Notes under the pieces: generated by a model | Seen by the model: only the letters and a program-made list of their open reading frames with translations | The model's database searches: none | Told to the model about the DNA's origin: nothing | NCBI GenBank assembly: GCA_030603505.1 | Contig: JAUVXQ010000020.1 | Coordinates: forward strand, 1-14,631 | DNA: 14,631 nt | Reading direction: 5' to 3' | Origin: Candidatus Heimdallarchaeota archaeon | GTDB taxonomy: Archaea; Asgardarchaeota; Heimdallarchaeia; Heimdallarchaeales; Heimdallarchaeaceae | In this document: piece after piece, positions 5,793 to 11,883 of the stretch | Layout: every line of letters starts with the position of its first letter | Position numbering within the stretch: position 1 is the stretch's first letter | Translations under genes and position numbers: made by a program

Positions 5793-7166
5793 ATGATGTT
5801 TAAAAAGATTAAAGATAAAGCTCCTAAAAATCCGATAGACCAAGAAATGGTAGATGAGATACAACAGATAATTGAAGATTATATACCTCCATTCATACAA
5901 AAATATACTGACAAATTAAAAGAACTAGTGAATGAAAAATACAAGGCAATTGCAAAGAACAGTCAAAAACAAGAAGAAGAGGAACAGAAGAAAGAAGAAG
6001 AAACAGATGAAGATAAGAGGAAAGAAATACAAAAGACAATTGACACACTAGAAGCAGAAATCAAAGAAAAAATTGAAGAACTTGAACCTGTGAAAATTAA
6101 TCTTGAGACAATCAAGGAACTAGGAATGGATAAGATAAAGGATGCACTAACCAAGATCATTATGGATGCTGTAGGACCAAAAATTGAGGAATTAATGCCT
6201 TCTAATGAGAAAGTTAAAAAGAAAACGATGGAACTAGCTGAAAAAGCAATTGAAAAACTTGTAGACACAGCTGTATCAAAAATAGAAGAACAAATTGGAA
6301 ACTTGGTAGAAAAGGTTCTAGAAGAAAGAGAAATAACAGATGAAGTCGTCGAAGTAGCTGAAGAAGTCGTCGAAGTAGCTGATGAAGTTGTTGAAGAAGC
6401 TGAAGAAGTAGTTGCTGAAGTAGCTGAGGAAGTCATCGAAGAAGCTGAAGAAGTCAAAGCAGTAGCTGAAGAAGTCGTCGAGGAAGCTGAGGAAGTCTCC
6501 GAAGTAGCTGAAGAAGTCAAAGCAGTAGCTGAAGAAGTCGTCGAGGAAGCTGAGGAAGTCGTCGAGGTAGCTGAAGAAGTCACAGAAGTAGCTGAAAAAG
6601 TCGTCGAGGAAGCTGAGGAAGTCGTCGAGGTAGCTGAAGAAGTCGTCGAGGTAGCTGAAGAAGTCGTCAAAGAAGATGTCGAGGTACTAGAGGACTTAGC
6701 TGAAGTAATTGAAGCTGTTGATGTTGAGGAAGCTGTTGTTGAGGAAGCTGTTGAGGTAGCCGAGGAAACCGTTGAGGTAGCTGAGGAAACCGTCGAAGAA
6801 GAAGATGTCGGGGTATTAGAAGATTTAGCTGAAGTAATCGAAGCTGTTGTTGAGGAAACCGTTGTTGAGGAAGATATTGAGGTAACTGAGGAAGCCAAAG
6901 AAGTTGCTGAAGATGTAACTGAAGTAATTGAGGTAGTTGAAGACAAAGCTGAAGAAGAAGACGTAGAACTGTTTAAATTAAAGAATAGTATTATCAATAC
7001 AACATTGGATAAGTTAAAACCAAAAATCGTTGCAAAATTACCTTCTAATGAAGAGGCTCAGAAGAAAGCAATGGAAATAATTAGGAAAAAAGTTGAAAAA
7101 CTTGTAGATGAAACTGTGTCTAAAAAAGAAGAAAGAATCAGAAAACTCTTAGAAAAGGAAAAGTAA
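5793..7166 (+). CDS. Acidic heptad-repeat protein with duplicated end domains
   Basis: 457 residues from ATG 5793. There is no signal peptide and no membrane segment. The N-terminal part (1-125) is helical and charged, with a Glu/Lys-rich coiled coil around 52-95. Residues about 129-178 and 410-457 are copies of one domain: both contain PKI, then P-S-N-E, then a helix with EKLVD and a K-E-E tail. Between them, about 184-290 is a run of seven-residue units such as VAEEVVE and EAEEVVE, with a higher-order period of 21 residues in places. A second repeat class follows (about 291-388) in which DVxVLEDLAEVIEAV occurs twice. The Val/Ala positions would line one face of a continuous helix, with Glu on the rest. 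It is probably a long filament-like or membrane-skimming helix, perhaps a spacer between two identical binding domains. No named family is recognised. Confidence 0.85.
   Translation: MMFKKIKDKAPKNPIDQEMVDEIQQIIEDYIPPFIQKYTDKLKELVNEKYKAIAKNSQKQEEEEQKKEEETDEDKRKEIQKTIDTLEAEIKEKIEELEPVKINLETIKELGMDKIKDALTKIIMDAVGPKIEELMPSNEKVKKKTMELAEKAIEKLVDTAVSKIEEQIGNLVEKVLEEREITDEVVEVAEEVVEVADEVVEEAEEVVAEVAEEVIEEAEEVKAVAEEVVEEAEEVSEVAEEVKAVAEEVVEEAEEVVEVAEEVTEVAEKVVEEAEEVVEVAEEVVEVAEEVVKEDVEVLEDLAEVIEAVDVEEAVVEEAVEVAEETVEVAEETVEEEDVGVLEDLAEVIEAVVEETVVEEDIEVTEEAKEVAEDVTEVIEVVEDKAEEEDVELFKLKNSIINTTLDKLKPKIVAKLPSNEEAQKKAMEIIRKKVEKLVDETVSKKEERIRKLLEKEK
6343..6666 (+). repeat. In-frame 21-bp heptad-coding repeats
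   Basis: About fifteen 21-bp units built on GCTGAAGAAGTCGTCGA (AEEVVE). Blocks of 63 bp (three heptads) recur with the same codons, for example the segments encoding KAVAEEVVEEAEEV. Codon-level identity suggests growth by slippage or unequal exchange. The array creates a spurious long Ser/Thr-rich open frame on the opposite strand. Confidence 0.9.
6667..6960 (+). repeat. Second, more diverged repeat block
   Basis: Two copies of a segment encoding EDVxVLEDLAEVIEAV start near 6673 and 6802. They are separated by EETVEVAEETVE units, and a partial third copy (EEEDVEL) ends the block near 6970. Codons differ more between copies than in the preceding array, so this block looks older. Confidence 0.7.
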
Positions 7167-7216
7167 AGAATGAATTACAACGATACAACAGAACTATTGG
7201 AAAAAGCATACTGAAG

Positions 7217-7243
7217 GGAACTTTGTATTCCTAACATTTTTTT
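7217..7243 (+). terminator. T-run terminator after the heptad gene
   Basis: Seven T at 7237-7243, preceded by a short GGAA/TTCC stem (7217-7220 with 7228-7231), about 50-75 bases after the stop at 7166. The T-run is the stronger part of the evidence. Confidence 0.4.
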
Positions 7244-7351
7244 CTAGTAAACCTTTCTCATTTGGTATAATTTTCTAATAAACTATCAATAAGTAGATTA
7301 CAGTTTTGAATAAGTTTACCTATCCAATTTTTTCTTTTTACTCATTCGAAG

Positions 7352-7377
7352 TAAAAAAAACTGTAGAGTATCTCTAC
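7352..7377 (-). terminator. Hairpin and T-run terminator of the zinc-ribbon gene
   Basis: On the minus strand, a perfect 6-bp stem with a 3-base loop (GTAGAG ATA CTCTAC, 7377-7363) is followed after two bases by eight T (complement of 7353-7360). It sits 23 bases past the stop codon at 7400. The layout is that of an intrinsic terminator, though archaea usually need only the T-run. Confidence 0.65.
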
Positions 7378-7399
7378 TAGTTTTGGAACAGGCTTCTTC

Positions 7400-8821
7400 T
7401 TAATTATACTCAATTTTTTCTTTATTTTTTCTTTCTAATAGAATTAGATCAACAAACGAATAACCATTAAACAACTCTCTTGGTGACCCCATCCACTCTT
7501 TTTGGAATTGTAATAAAGCTGATCTTAATTCATATTTATCAGTAATACCTTTTTTAAGCAATTCTCGTCTTTTTTGAGTGAATTCTCTAAGCATTATATA
7601 CTCTAAAGCATTTTCTATGAGACCTACAAATTCTTCTGGAGGTTCATTATTAACTCGATATGCAAAAGTCAACAAATTTTTATTTGTAGCCCATTCACCA
7701 TAATTATTTTTCCACTCTGGATCTGTTTCCCAGAAGAATTCTCCGCCTTTATTACTTCGTACCTGTTGAATAAATAGCTTTTTATCTTTCTTAAGAGACT
7801 TAATGAAATTGAGAATCTCAACATCAAGAATATTCTTCGTTAGAAGAAAATCAGAAAGATGCAATAATGCATCTAATAATCTCTCTCTAGTTTTTTGAGG
7901 TGCTGAAATTTTTCTCGGAAAGGTATCAAAGAGAATCTCACTTATAGCTTCTTCATGTAAAAGTTCTAAGGGAAGTTTGTAACGTTCAGCTGCCATCATT
8001 AGAAAGGTGTGACATAACCAGCAATAGTCATCTCTACAAGCCTTAGTTTTAATTTTATTCTTTGTAAGATAATCATGGAACTCATCGATAAGTGCTGTAT
8101 ATTCTTTCTCTTTTTGTTCTAAGAATTTATCAAAGCTTAGACCATTAGTAATGTTTTTTTCATCTCTATCTATAATTTCCAAACTTAGTTCAGCAAGTTT
8201 TTTAATAGATAAGCGGGGAAGTTTCCAATTTTGAATTAGGATGTAAGGATTTGTAGTGAGAGCTTTAACAGTATCTGAAGAAATTCTTGAAGAACAATCC
8301 TTGCACATCATATAAGGACGTTGAACAATAGAAAGGTTGCTTGATAAGGAATTATGAGCAATAGAGAGGATAGTTTGATGTTGTTTCTTTGAAAGAAAAA
8401 CCTCATTACAAGAAAAACATTTGAAAAGCTTATTAGGGTCAGTTTTCGATGGAATATTAAAACGCTTGAGAAGCTGGTCAACTTCAGGAGGAAAAGATAT
8501 GTTTATAGCTCTAGAAATGGCTATACCCTGACTAAATAGTTCGATCCATTGTTTTTGAGAAATAGGTTTAAAATAAGGAAAATCTGCGTCTAAACGCCTA
8601 CGTAACTCTTTAATAGAATAATGTTTAAAACTTTGTGAATCCTTTAAACCAAATAGCCATAAATCAAATAAAAAGAGATATTGCAAAGCATGATGGCGAG
8701 TACGAAGAAGATAGAAGAGCATAACATGTCCATCATCAATGTGTGAACTATAGAAATTTTTTTTGGATAATTCAGATGTCTTGCTAGAAGAACCTTTACG
8801 TGAGTTATTATCAGAAGGCAT
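7400..8821 (-). CDS. Unrecognised zinc-ribbon protein, 473 aa
   Basis: ATG at 8819-8821, stop at 7400-7402. The N-terminus (1-22) is polar and Ser/Lys-rich, probably disordered. A helical region with HH and FLFDLWLFG follows (about 28-130). Cys135-x2-Cys138 and Cys173-x2-Cys176, 34 residues apart, look like a zinc ribbon or treble-clef site. A further Cys262-x4-Cys267-x2-Cys270-His271 could bind a second metal. The rest is helical. The extreme C-terminus (442-460, EWMGSPRELFNGYSFVDLI) resembles the W-xx-P-xx-L-x-G-xx-x-x-x-I ending seen in Xre/MbcA/ParS antitoxins, but this is a weak, pattern-level match. No signal peptide or membrane span. It has its own promoter and terminator, so it is a single-gene unit, divergent from rpa. 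A nucleic-acid-binding role is plausible but unproven. Confidence 0.8.
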   Translation of the reverse strand: MPSDNNSRKGSSSKTSELSKKNFYSSHIDDGHVMLFYLLRTRHHALQYLFLFDLWLFGLKDSQSFKHYSIKELRRRLDADFPYFKPISQKQWIELFSQGIAISRAINISFPPEVDQLLKRFNIPSKTDPNKLFKCFSCNEVFLSKKQHQTILSIAHNSLSSNLSIVQRPYMMCKDCSSRISSDTVKALTTNPYILIQNWKLPRLSIKKLAELSLEIIDRDEKNITNGLSFDKFLEQKEKEYTALIDEFHDYLTKNKIKTKACRDDYCWLCHTFLMMAAERYKLPLELLHEEAISEILFDTFPRKISAPQKTRERLLDALLHLSDFLLTKNILDVEILNFIKSLKKDKKLFIQQVRSNKGGEFFWETDPEWKNNYGEWATNKNLLTFAYRVNNEPPEEFVGLIENALEYIMLREFTQKRRELLKKGITDKYELRSALLQFQKEWMGSPRELFNGYSFVDLILLERKNKEKIEYN

Positions 8822-8849
8822 ATGAAATATAAAATTGTATCCCTAAAAA

Positions 8850-8860
8850 GCTTTTATATC
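8850..8860 (-). promoter_or_regulatory. TATA box of the zinc-ribbon gene
   Basis: GATATAAAAGC on the minus strand (8860-8850) is centred about 34 bases before the ATG at 8821. Transcription would begin around 8830, leaving a leader of only a few bases. No Shine-Dalgarno is present, as expected for a nearly leaderless message. Confidence 0.6.
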
Positions 8861-8929
8861 AGATTTGCATCATCAATAGATGATTATTTCCAATTTGATA
8901 AAAATAGAAGGAAATCTCGATTCTGTAGC

Positions 8930-9015
8930 TGTTCCTACTTCTCAAGAACGTTTGTATATCCAAGTTCTCAAGTTTGTGTTTTCCCTTCCTAAGTAATATA
9001 TGTTCATAAGAACAT
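8930..9015. promoter_or_regulatory. Cluster of GTTC/GAAC half-sites with one clean palindrome
   Basis: Within 86 bases there are GTTC-type half-sites at 8930, 8964 and 9001 and GAAC-type half-sites at 8946 and 9010. The last pair forms a perfect palindrome, ATGTTC-ATAA-GAACAT (9000-9015), with 6-bp arms and a 4-base spacer. TTCTCAAG is also directly repeated at 8939 and 8965. The position between divergent genes suits a repressor operator. No known regulator can be assigned. Confidence 0.4.
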
Positions 9016-9044
9016 CATCAATGTATATTAGTTTTACATTTTCT

Positions 9045-9055
9045 AGTTTTATTAT
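9045..9055 (+). promoter_or_regulatory. Possible TATA box of the RNA candidate
   Basis: AGTTTTATTAT (9045-9055) is TATA-like and lies about 25 bases before the first stem of the GC-rich element, the usual archaeal spacing from TATA to transcription start. It would also serve a long-leader rpa message. Confidence 0.35.
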
Positions 9056-9070
9056 GCGTGTCTTTTCATG

Positions 9071-9185
9071 ACCACCCCTCAAAGCACGTGAGGGGTCAAG
9101 AGTGAAACCCCTACCAAACGACAGTTAGATCACCTATGGTAAGTTAAACCAAGTCTCATAACGTGCGTCACTGGCAGTGTTCTGC
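9071..9185. ncRNA. Candidate structured RNA or RNA leader
   Basis: About 115 bases that are visibly richer in G and C than the surrounding DNA and encode no convincing protein. ACCCCTC (9074-9080) pairs perfectly with GAGGGGT (9090-9096). The same central arm can instead pair with ACCCCT (9107-9112), so two hairpins exclude each other. The first loop contains GCACGT (9084-9089), which is exactly complementary to ACGTGC (9161-9166), allowing a pseudoknot. A TGGT/ACCA stem (9137-9140 with 9148-9151) and a CACTG-G-CAGTG palindrome (9169-9179) follow. I looked for tRNA, SRP RNA, RNase P and box C/D signatures and saw none. It may be a free RNA, an rpa leader element, or the RNA-bearing end of an IS200/IS605-type element whose genes are gone. 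The plus strand is favoured by the upstream TATA but is not certain. Confidence 0.4.
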
Positions 9186-9257
9186 AAAATCAATGTTTCA
9201 TTACTTTTGTTGTTATAGAAAAAATCCTTAAAGTACCTCAGTATAATGTAGTCTATA

Positions 9258-10808
9258 ATGAAAAAAACATTCGACGAGATTGTTGAGTCTATTCAAATAA
9301 AAACTGGCAAATCAATAGAAGATATAAGTAATTTGATTAATTCCAAAAAGGAACAGTATTCTGGTCTTCTAACTAAAGATGGAGCAGCATATGTTACTGC
9401 TTCTGATTTTGATGTTGATTTAGATTCAACTATTTTGTATAAGCCTAAAATAACTAAAATAGGAAAAATAGATAGAAGTTATGGAGTTGTTTCTTTGCAA
9501 GCTTATGTTCTTAATATCACTGAGATACGCGAATTTTATAGGAAAGATGGTACAAGCGGAAAACATTGCTCGCTCTTTGTTTTTGATAAAACAGGGAAAA
9601 TAAGACTAGTACTCTGGAATGAACAAACAAATCTTGTAGAAAAGAAACAACTTGAAGAAGCGAATGTTGTGGAAATACAGAATGTTTATCCTAAGATGAG
9701 TCGTTATGGGAACTTGGAATTACATAGTGGAAATAGCACAAGAATCAAAGTTGTTTCAGAATATGATGCTGATGATTATTCCCCTCCTAAAATTGAACAA
9801 TTATCTATTGATCAAATTATGGCAGACAGTTTTCTTTTTAGCACAAAGGCGAAAATAATTGATTGTACTCCATTACGAGTATTTACAAGAAAGGATGGCA
9901 CACAGGGACAGGTGATCAACCTTCTTATAGCCGATAAGAACGAGAAAATTTACTTTGCTTTTTGGAATGAAGACGTTGAAAAAGCTAAGAAAATAATTGA
10001 TGATGGGATCAAAGTTATTAGAATCACCAACCCCAGAGTGAAAATTGGCTCTAATAATCAGCTGGAATTAACAATGAGTAAGGACACAACAATAATGACG
10101 ATTAGTGATCCTGAACTTGAAAAAATTGAAATAAAGACAATGAAAGATATAGAATCTTTACCATTAGTACCGATAAATAAAATAGCAATAGAAGATTCAT
10201 ATTCCAGCGTTGGGGGAATAATAACACGAATCTATCCTGAAAAAACCTTTTACAGAACTGATGGTTCAGAAAGTCGAGTAGGATCACTACATATTGCAGA
10301 TAAAACTGGAGAAATTAGAGTGGCATTATGGGATGAACATGTAAGTCAATTAGCTAAATTAAAAGTAAACCTGATAATAAAGTTGCAAGGATTTAAACCA
10401 AAAAAAGATAAAAATGGGGAATTAGAGTTACATACAACAGAGATCTCAAAGATAATTATTGAACCAACTGATGTTGAAATTGCTTCGGAAGATTTCTTCA
10501 AAAATATAGCCTTCATAAATGACCGAATGTTTAATCTTACCATTCGTGTAAAAATTCTAGAAAAGGAAACAATACGGGAATTTGCTAGAGAGGATGGATC
10601 TACAGCTGTAGTGTTAAATATCCGCATTGAAGATTTAACTGGAAAAGCAAGGCTATCTGCTTGGGATCAGGAAATTGAGATTATCAAAGATGTAGAATCA
10701 GAAACTTGGATAGAAGTAACAGGCATAAGATCAAGGTTATCAGAACTTGGTATTGATTTGACAATGAGTAAAGCGTCACAAGTTACTAAACTTAAAGAAA
10801 TTAAATAG
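9258..10808 (+). CDS. rpa: Replication protein A, four OB folds (archaeal RPA)
   Basis: 516 residues. It binds single-stranded DNA during replication, recombination and repair. The N-terminus (1-50: IVESIQIKTGKSIEDISN, then a GLLTKDGAAY segment) is the helical domain typical of archaeal RPA. Four OB folds follow at about 66-165, 184-282, 303-402 and 413-512. Each has the same landmarks: an (R/K)xDG(T/S) turn, an aliphatic strand ending in D-K/L-T-G or similar, and a conserved Trp (W120, W236, W358, W469) before D/E-E. No C-terminal zinc finger is present, unlike some archaeal RPA proteins. ATG 9258 has no Shine-Dalgarno, so a leaderless or structured-leader message is likely. The gene stands alone, with its 3' end overlapped by a minus-strand frame. 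Identification is secure from fold pattern and motifs. Confidence 0.93.
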   Translation: MKKTFDEIVESIQIKTGKSIEDISNLINSKKEQYSGLLTKDGAAYVTASDFDVDLDSTILYKPKITKIGKIDRSYGVVSLQAYVLNITEIREFYRKDGTSGKHCSLFVFDKTGKIRLVLWNEQTNLVEKKQLEEANVVEIQNVYPKMSRYGNLELHSGNSTRIKVVSEYDADDYSPPKIEQLSIDQIMADSFLFSTKAKIIDCTPLRVFTRKDGTQGQVINLLIADKNEKIYFAFWNEDVEKAKKIIDDGIKVIRITNPRVKIGSNNQLELTMSKDTTIMTISDPELEKIEIKTMKDIESLPLVPINKIAIEDSYSSVGGIITRIYPEKTFYRTDGSESRVGSLHIADKTGEIRVALWDEHVSQLAKLKVNLIIKLQGFKPKKDKNGELELHTTEISKIIIEPTDVEIASEDFFKNIAFINDRMFNLTIRVKILEKETIREFAREDGSTAVVLNIRIEDLTGKARLSAWDQEIEIIKDVESETWIEVTGIRSRLSELGIDLTMSKASQVTKLKEIK

Positions 10809-11091
10809 GGTAAGAAATCTATTCTCTCAAGAAAAACAATGTCTCCAATATTTGCATCGTCTCTAAAACGCAGATGATATTTTGCAGTAGGAAAGCTATG
10901 TTTGGTTTGTTTTAGTTGAGTTAGTTTACCTTCGAGTTCTTCAATGTCTTTGAATTTTCTTAAGTCTCCTTCTCTGTAATCTCCGAATGCTATGATATCA
11001 TTATAAAGAAAATCCTCCAAAAAAAGGGTGTGTCAATTACTTTCTCACTAGCCGATATTTTCCATAAATCTCTCCTGATTTTTAATTTCAT
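10667..11091 (-). pseudogene. Frameshifted small gene running antisense into the rpa end
   Basis: An ATG at 11091 opens MKLKIRRDLWKISASEK and is preceded by a good TATA box, but leaves frame at a run of seven T (complement of 11019-11025) and stops soon after. One extra T, or a -1 slip there, joins it to a frame that reads LEDFLYNDIIAFGDYREGD, then FKDIEELEGKLTQLK, then AKYHLRFRDDANIGDIVFLE. That part is clearly protein-like but begins only with a TTG. The joined frame continues without a stop into DNA antisense to rpa, ending at 10667, so the true C-terminus was probably lost near 10809. No family recognised. Alternatives are a sequencing error in the homopolymer or programmed frameshifting. 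Confidence 0.5.
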
Positions 11092-11114
11092 AATACTCTA
11101 TAATTGATAAACAT

Positions 11115-11127
11115 TCATTATATAATT
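11115..11127 (-). promoter_or_regulatory. TATA box of the frameshifted gene
   Basis: AATTATATAATG on the minus strand (about 11127-11116) is centred 30 bases before the ATG at 11091, which is ideal for a leaderless archaeal message. Its quality argues that the ATG at 11091 was a real start. Confidence 0.5.
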
Positions 11128-11147
11128 CTTACCTACCAATCTTCTAG

Positions 11148-11621
11148 CTATAAACTTCGATTTGTATTGTTTGTTTGGTTTTTGACTTTCTTCCTTGCTA
11201 AGAAAAATCCAACAAGAAAGATAGTAAAAAGTATGAATCTCATGCTTTGAAAAATGGTAAATACTGTGGTATTCTGACTTGTGAATCCTTGAAGGAATAA
11301 CACAAGCTCTCCTACAAATAGTCCAAATACTACTGGAAAAGCAGTGAATAATAATATCAATCTTCTTTCGATAGGTTTTCTATCTCCCCAGATTAGCAAC
11401 ACTGTCCATCCCCACATTAATGCCATTCCTGCAATGAGCATAAATCTAGTTTCTAAAGTAGGAGAAGGATAATCCATTCCTATGTTAACTTCAAAGAAGA
11501 TATACAAGGTCATTGAAAGAGCAACTAGTAAATCCATTATTGCTCCTAACCAATAAGTAAAGCGTATAAACAATATATCATATTGGGCTAATTTTTTCAT
11601 TAAGAACCACTCTTTTTGCAT
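11148..11621 (-). CDS. Four-helix membrane protein, 157 aa, unknown function
   Basis: Four hydrophobic spans are visible, near residues 18-45, 60-80, 88-112 and 125-143. Charged loops lie between spans (WGDRKPIERR between 2 and 3) and the tail is basic then Asn/Thr-rich (ARKKVKNQTNNTNRSL). There is no signal peptide cleavage site and no catalytic motif. A second ATG seven codons in (11600; MKKLAQYDILF) is an alternative start with a more typical N-terminus; neither has a strong Shine-Dalgarno. The conserved-looking W-x-WGDRKPIERR motif suggests a defined family, but I cannot name it. It lies about 260 bases downstream of the DUF3160 gene on the same strand, with a TATA-like box of its own, so it is probably separately transcribed. 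Confidence 0.8.
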   Translation of the reverse strand: MQKEWFLMKKLAQYDILFIRFTYWLGAIMDLLVALSMTLYIFFEVNIGMDYPSPTLETRFMLIAGMALMWGWTVLLIWGDRKPIERRLILLFTAFPVVFGLFVGELVLFLQGFTSQNTTVFTIFQSMRFILFTIFLVGFFLARKKVKNQTNNTNRSL

Positions 11622-11654
11622 TCGTTCTTCATAATAGCTAATGAAACAAATAAA

Positions 11655-11665
11655 GGATAAAACTT
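11655..11665 (-). promoter_or_regulatory. TATA-like box of the membrane protein gene
   Basis: AAGTTTTATCC on the minus strand (11665-11655) lies about 38 bases before ATG 11621 and 60 before ATG 11600. A weak match, but the best in the interval. Confidence 0.35.
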
Positions 11666-11676
11666 GAGTTCTTTAG

Positions 11677-11832
11677 TCTTTTTGCTTTTTCTACTTTTTA
11701 AAAGTTGAAATTCTCATTAGAAAAAATGTTAAATCACTGTCTGAAGATATTGTAAATGTGTCTACTGATGAGTTAATACAAGAACATAATTTCACTTTGA
11801 ATCCCCCTTTTCTGTTGTCAAATATCATCTAA
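11677..11832 (+). pseudogene. Startless open frame, possible gene remnant
   Basis: A plus-strand frame is open from 11677 to a stop at 11830-11832, and its last 42 codons read as coding-like sequence (VEILIRKNVKSLSEDIV, then STDELIQEHNFTLNPP). It has no ATG, and only a GTG 24 codons from the end. A stop lies directly upstream. It may be a fragment of a lost gene, or chance. No family recognised. Confidence 0.22.
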
Positions 11833-11868
11833 TCCAAGTGAATGGGAGATGAAAAATGTATAAACAAT

Positions 11869-11875
11869 AAAAAAA
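11869..11875 (-). terminator. T-run terminator of the DUF3160 gene
   Basis: Seven T on the minus strand (complement of 11869-11875) begin nine bases after the stop codon at 11884-11886. No stem is needed for archaeal termination and none is obvious. Confidence 0.5.
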
Positions 11876-11883
11876 GGAAATGT

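Larger units (their letters stand above)
7167..7399. other. Convergent intergenic region
   Basis: Lies between the 3' ends of two convergent genes. It holds a weak hairpin plus T-run for the plus strand and a clearer one for the minus strand, listed separately. No gene supported. Confidence 0.6.

Noticed and set aside
5963..6997. 344-residue Ser/Thr-rich open frame antisense to the heptad gene
   Set aside because: It is a by-product of the repeat: codons GAA, GTC and GCT read backwards as Ser/Thr/Ala codons without stops. The plus-strand protein has an RBS, a start and non-repeat domains.
9061..9190. tRNA, SRP RNA, RNase P or box C/D RNA in the GC-rich element
   Set aside because: No T-loop consensus, no cloverleaf, no SRP tetraloop-type segment, and no paired C and D boxes could be found on either strand.
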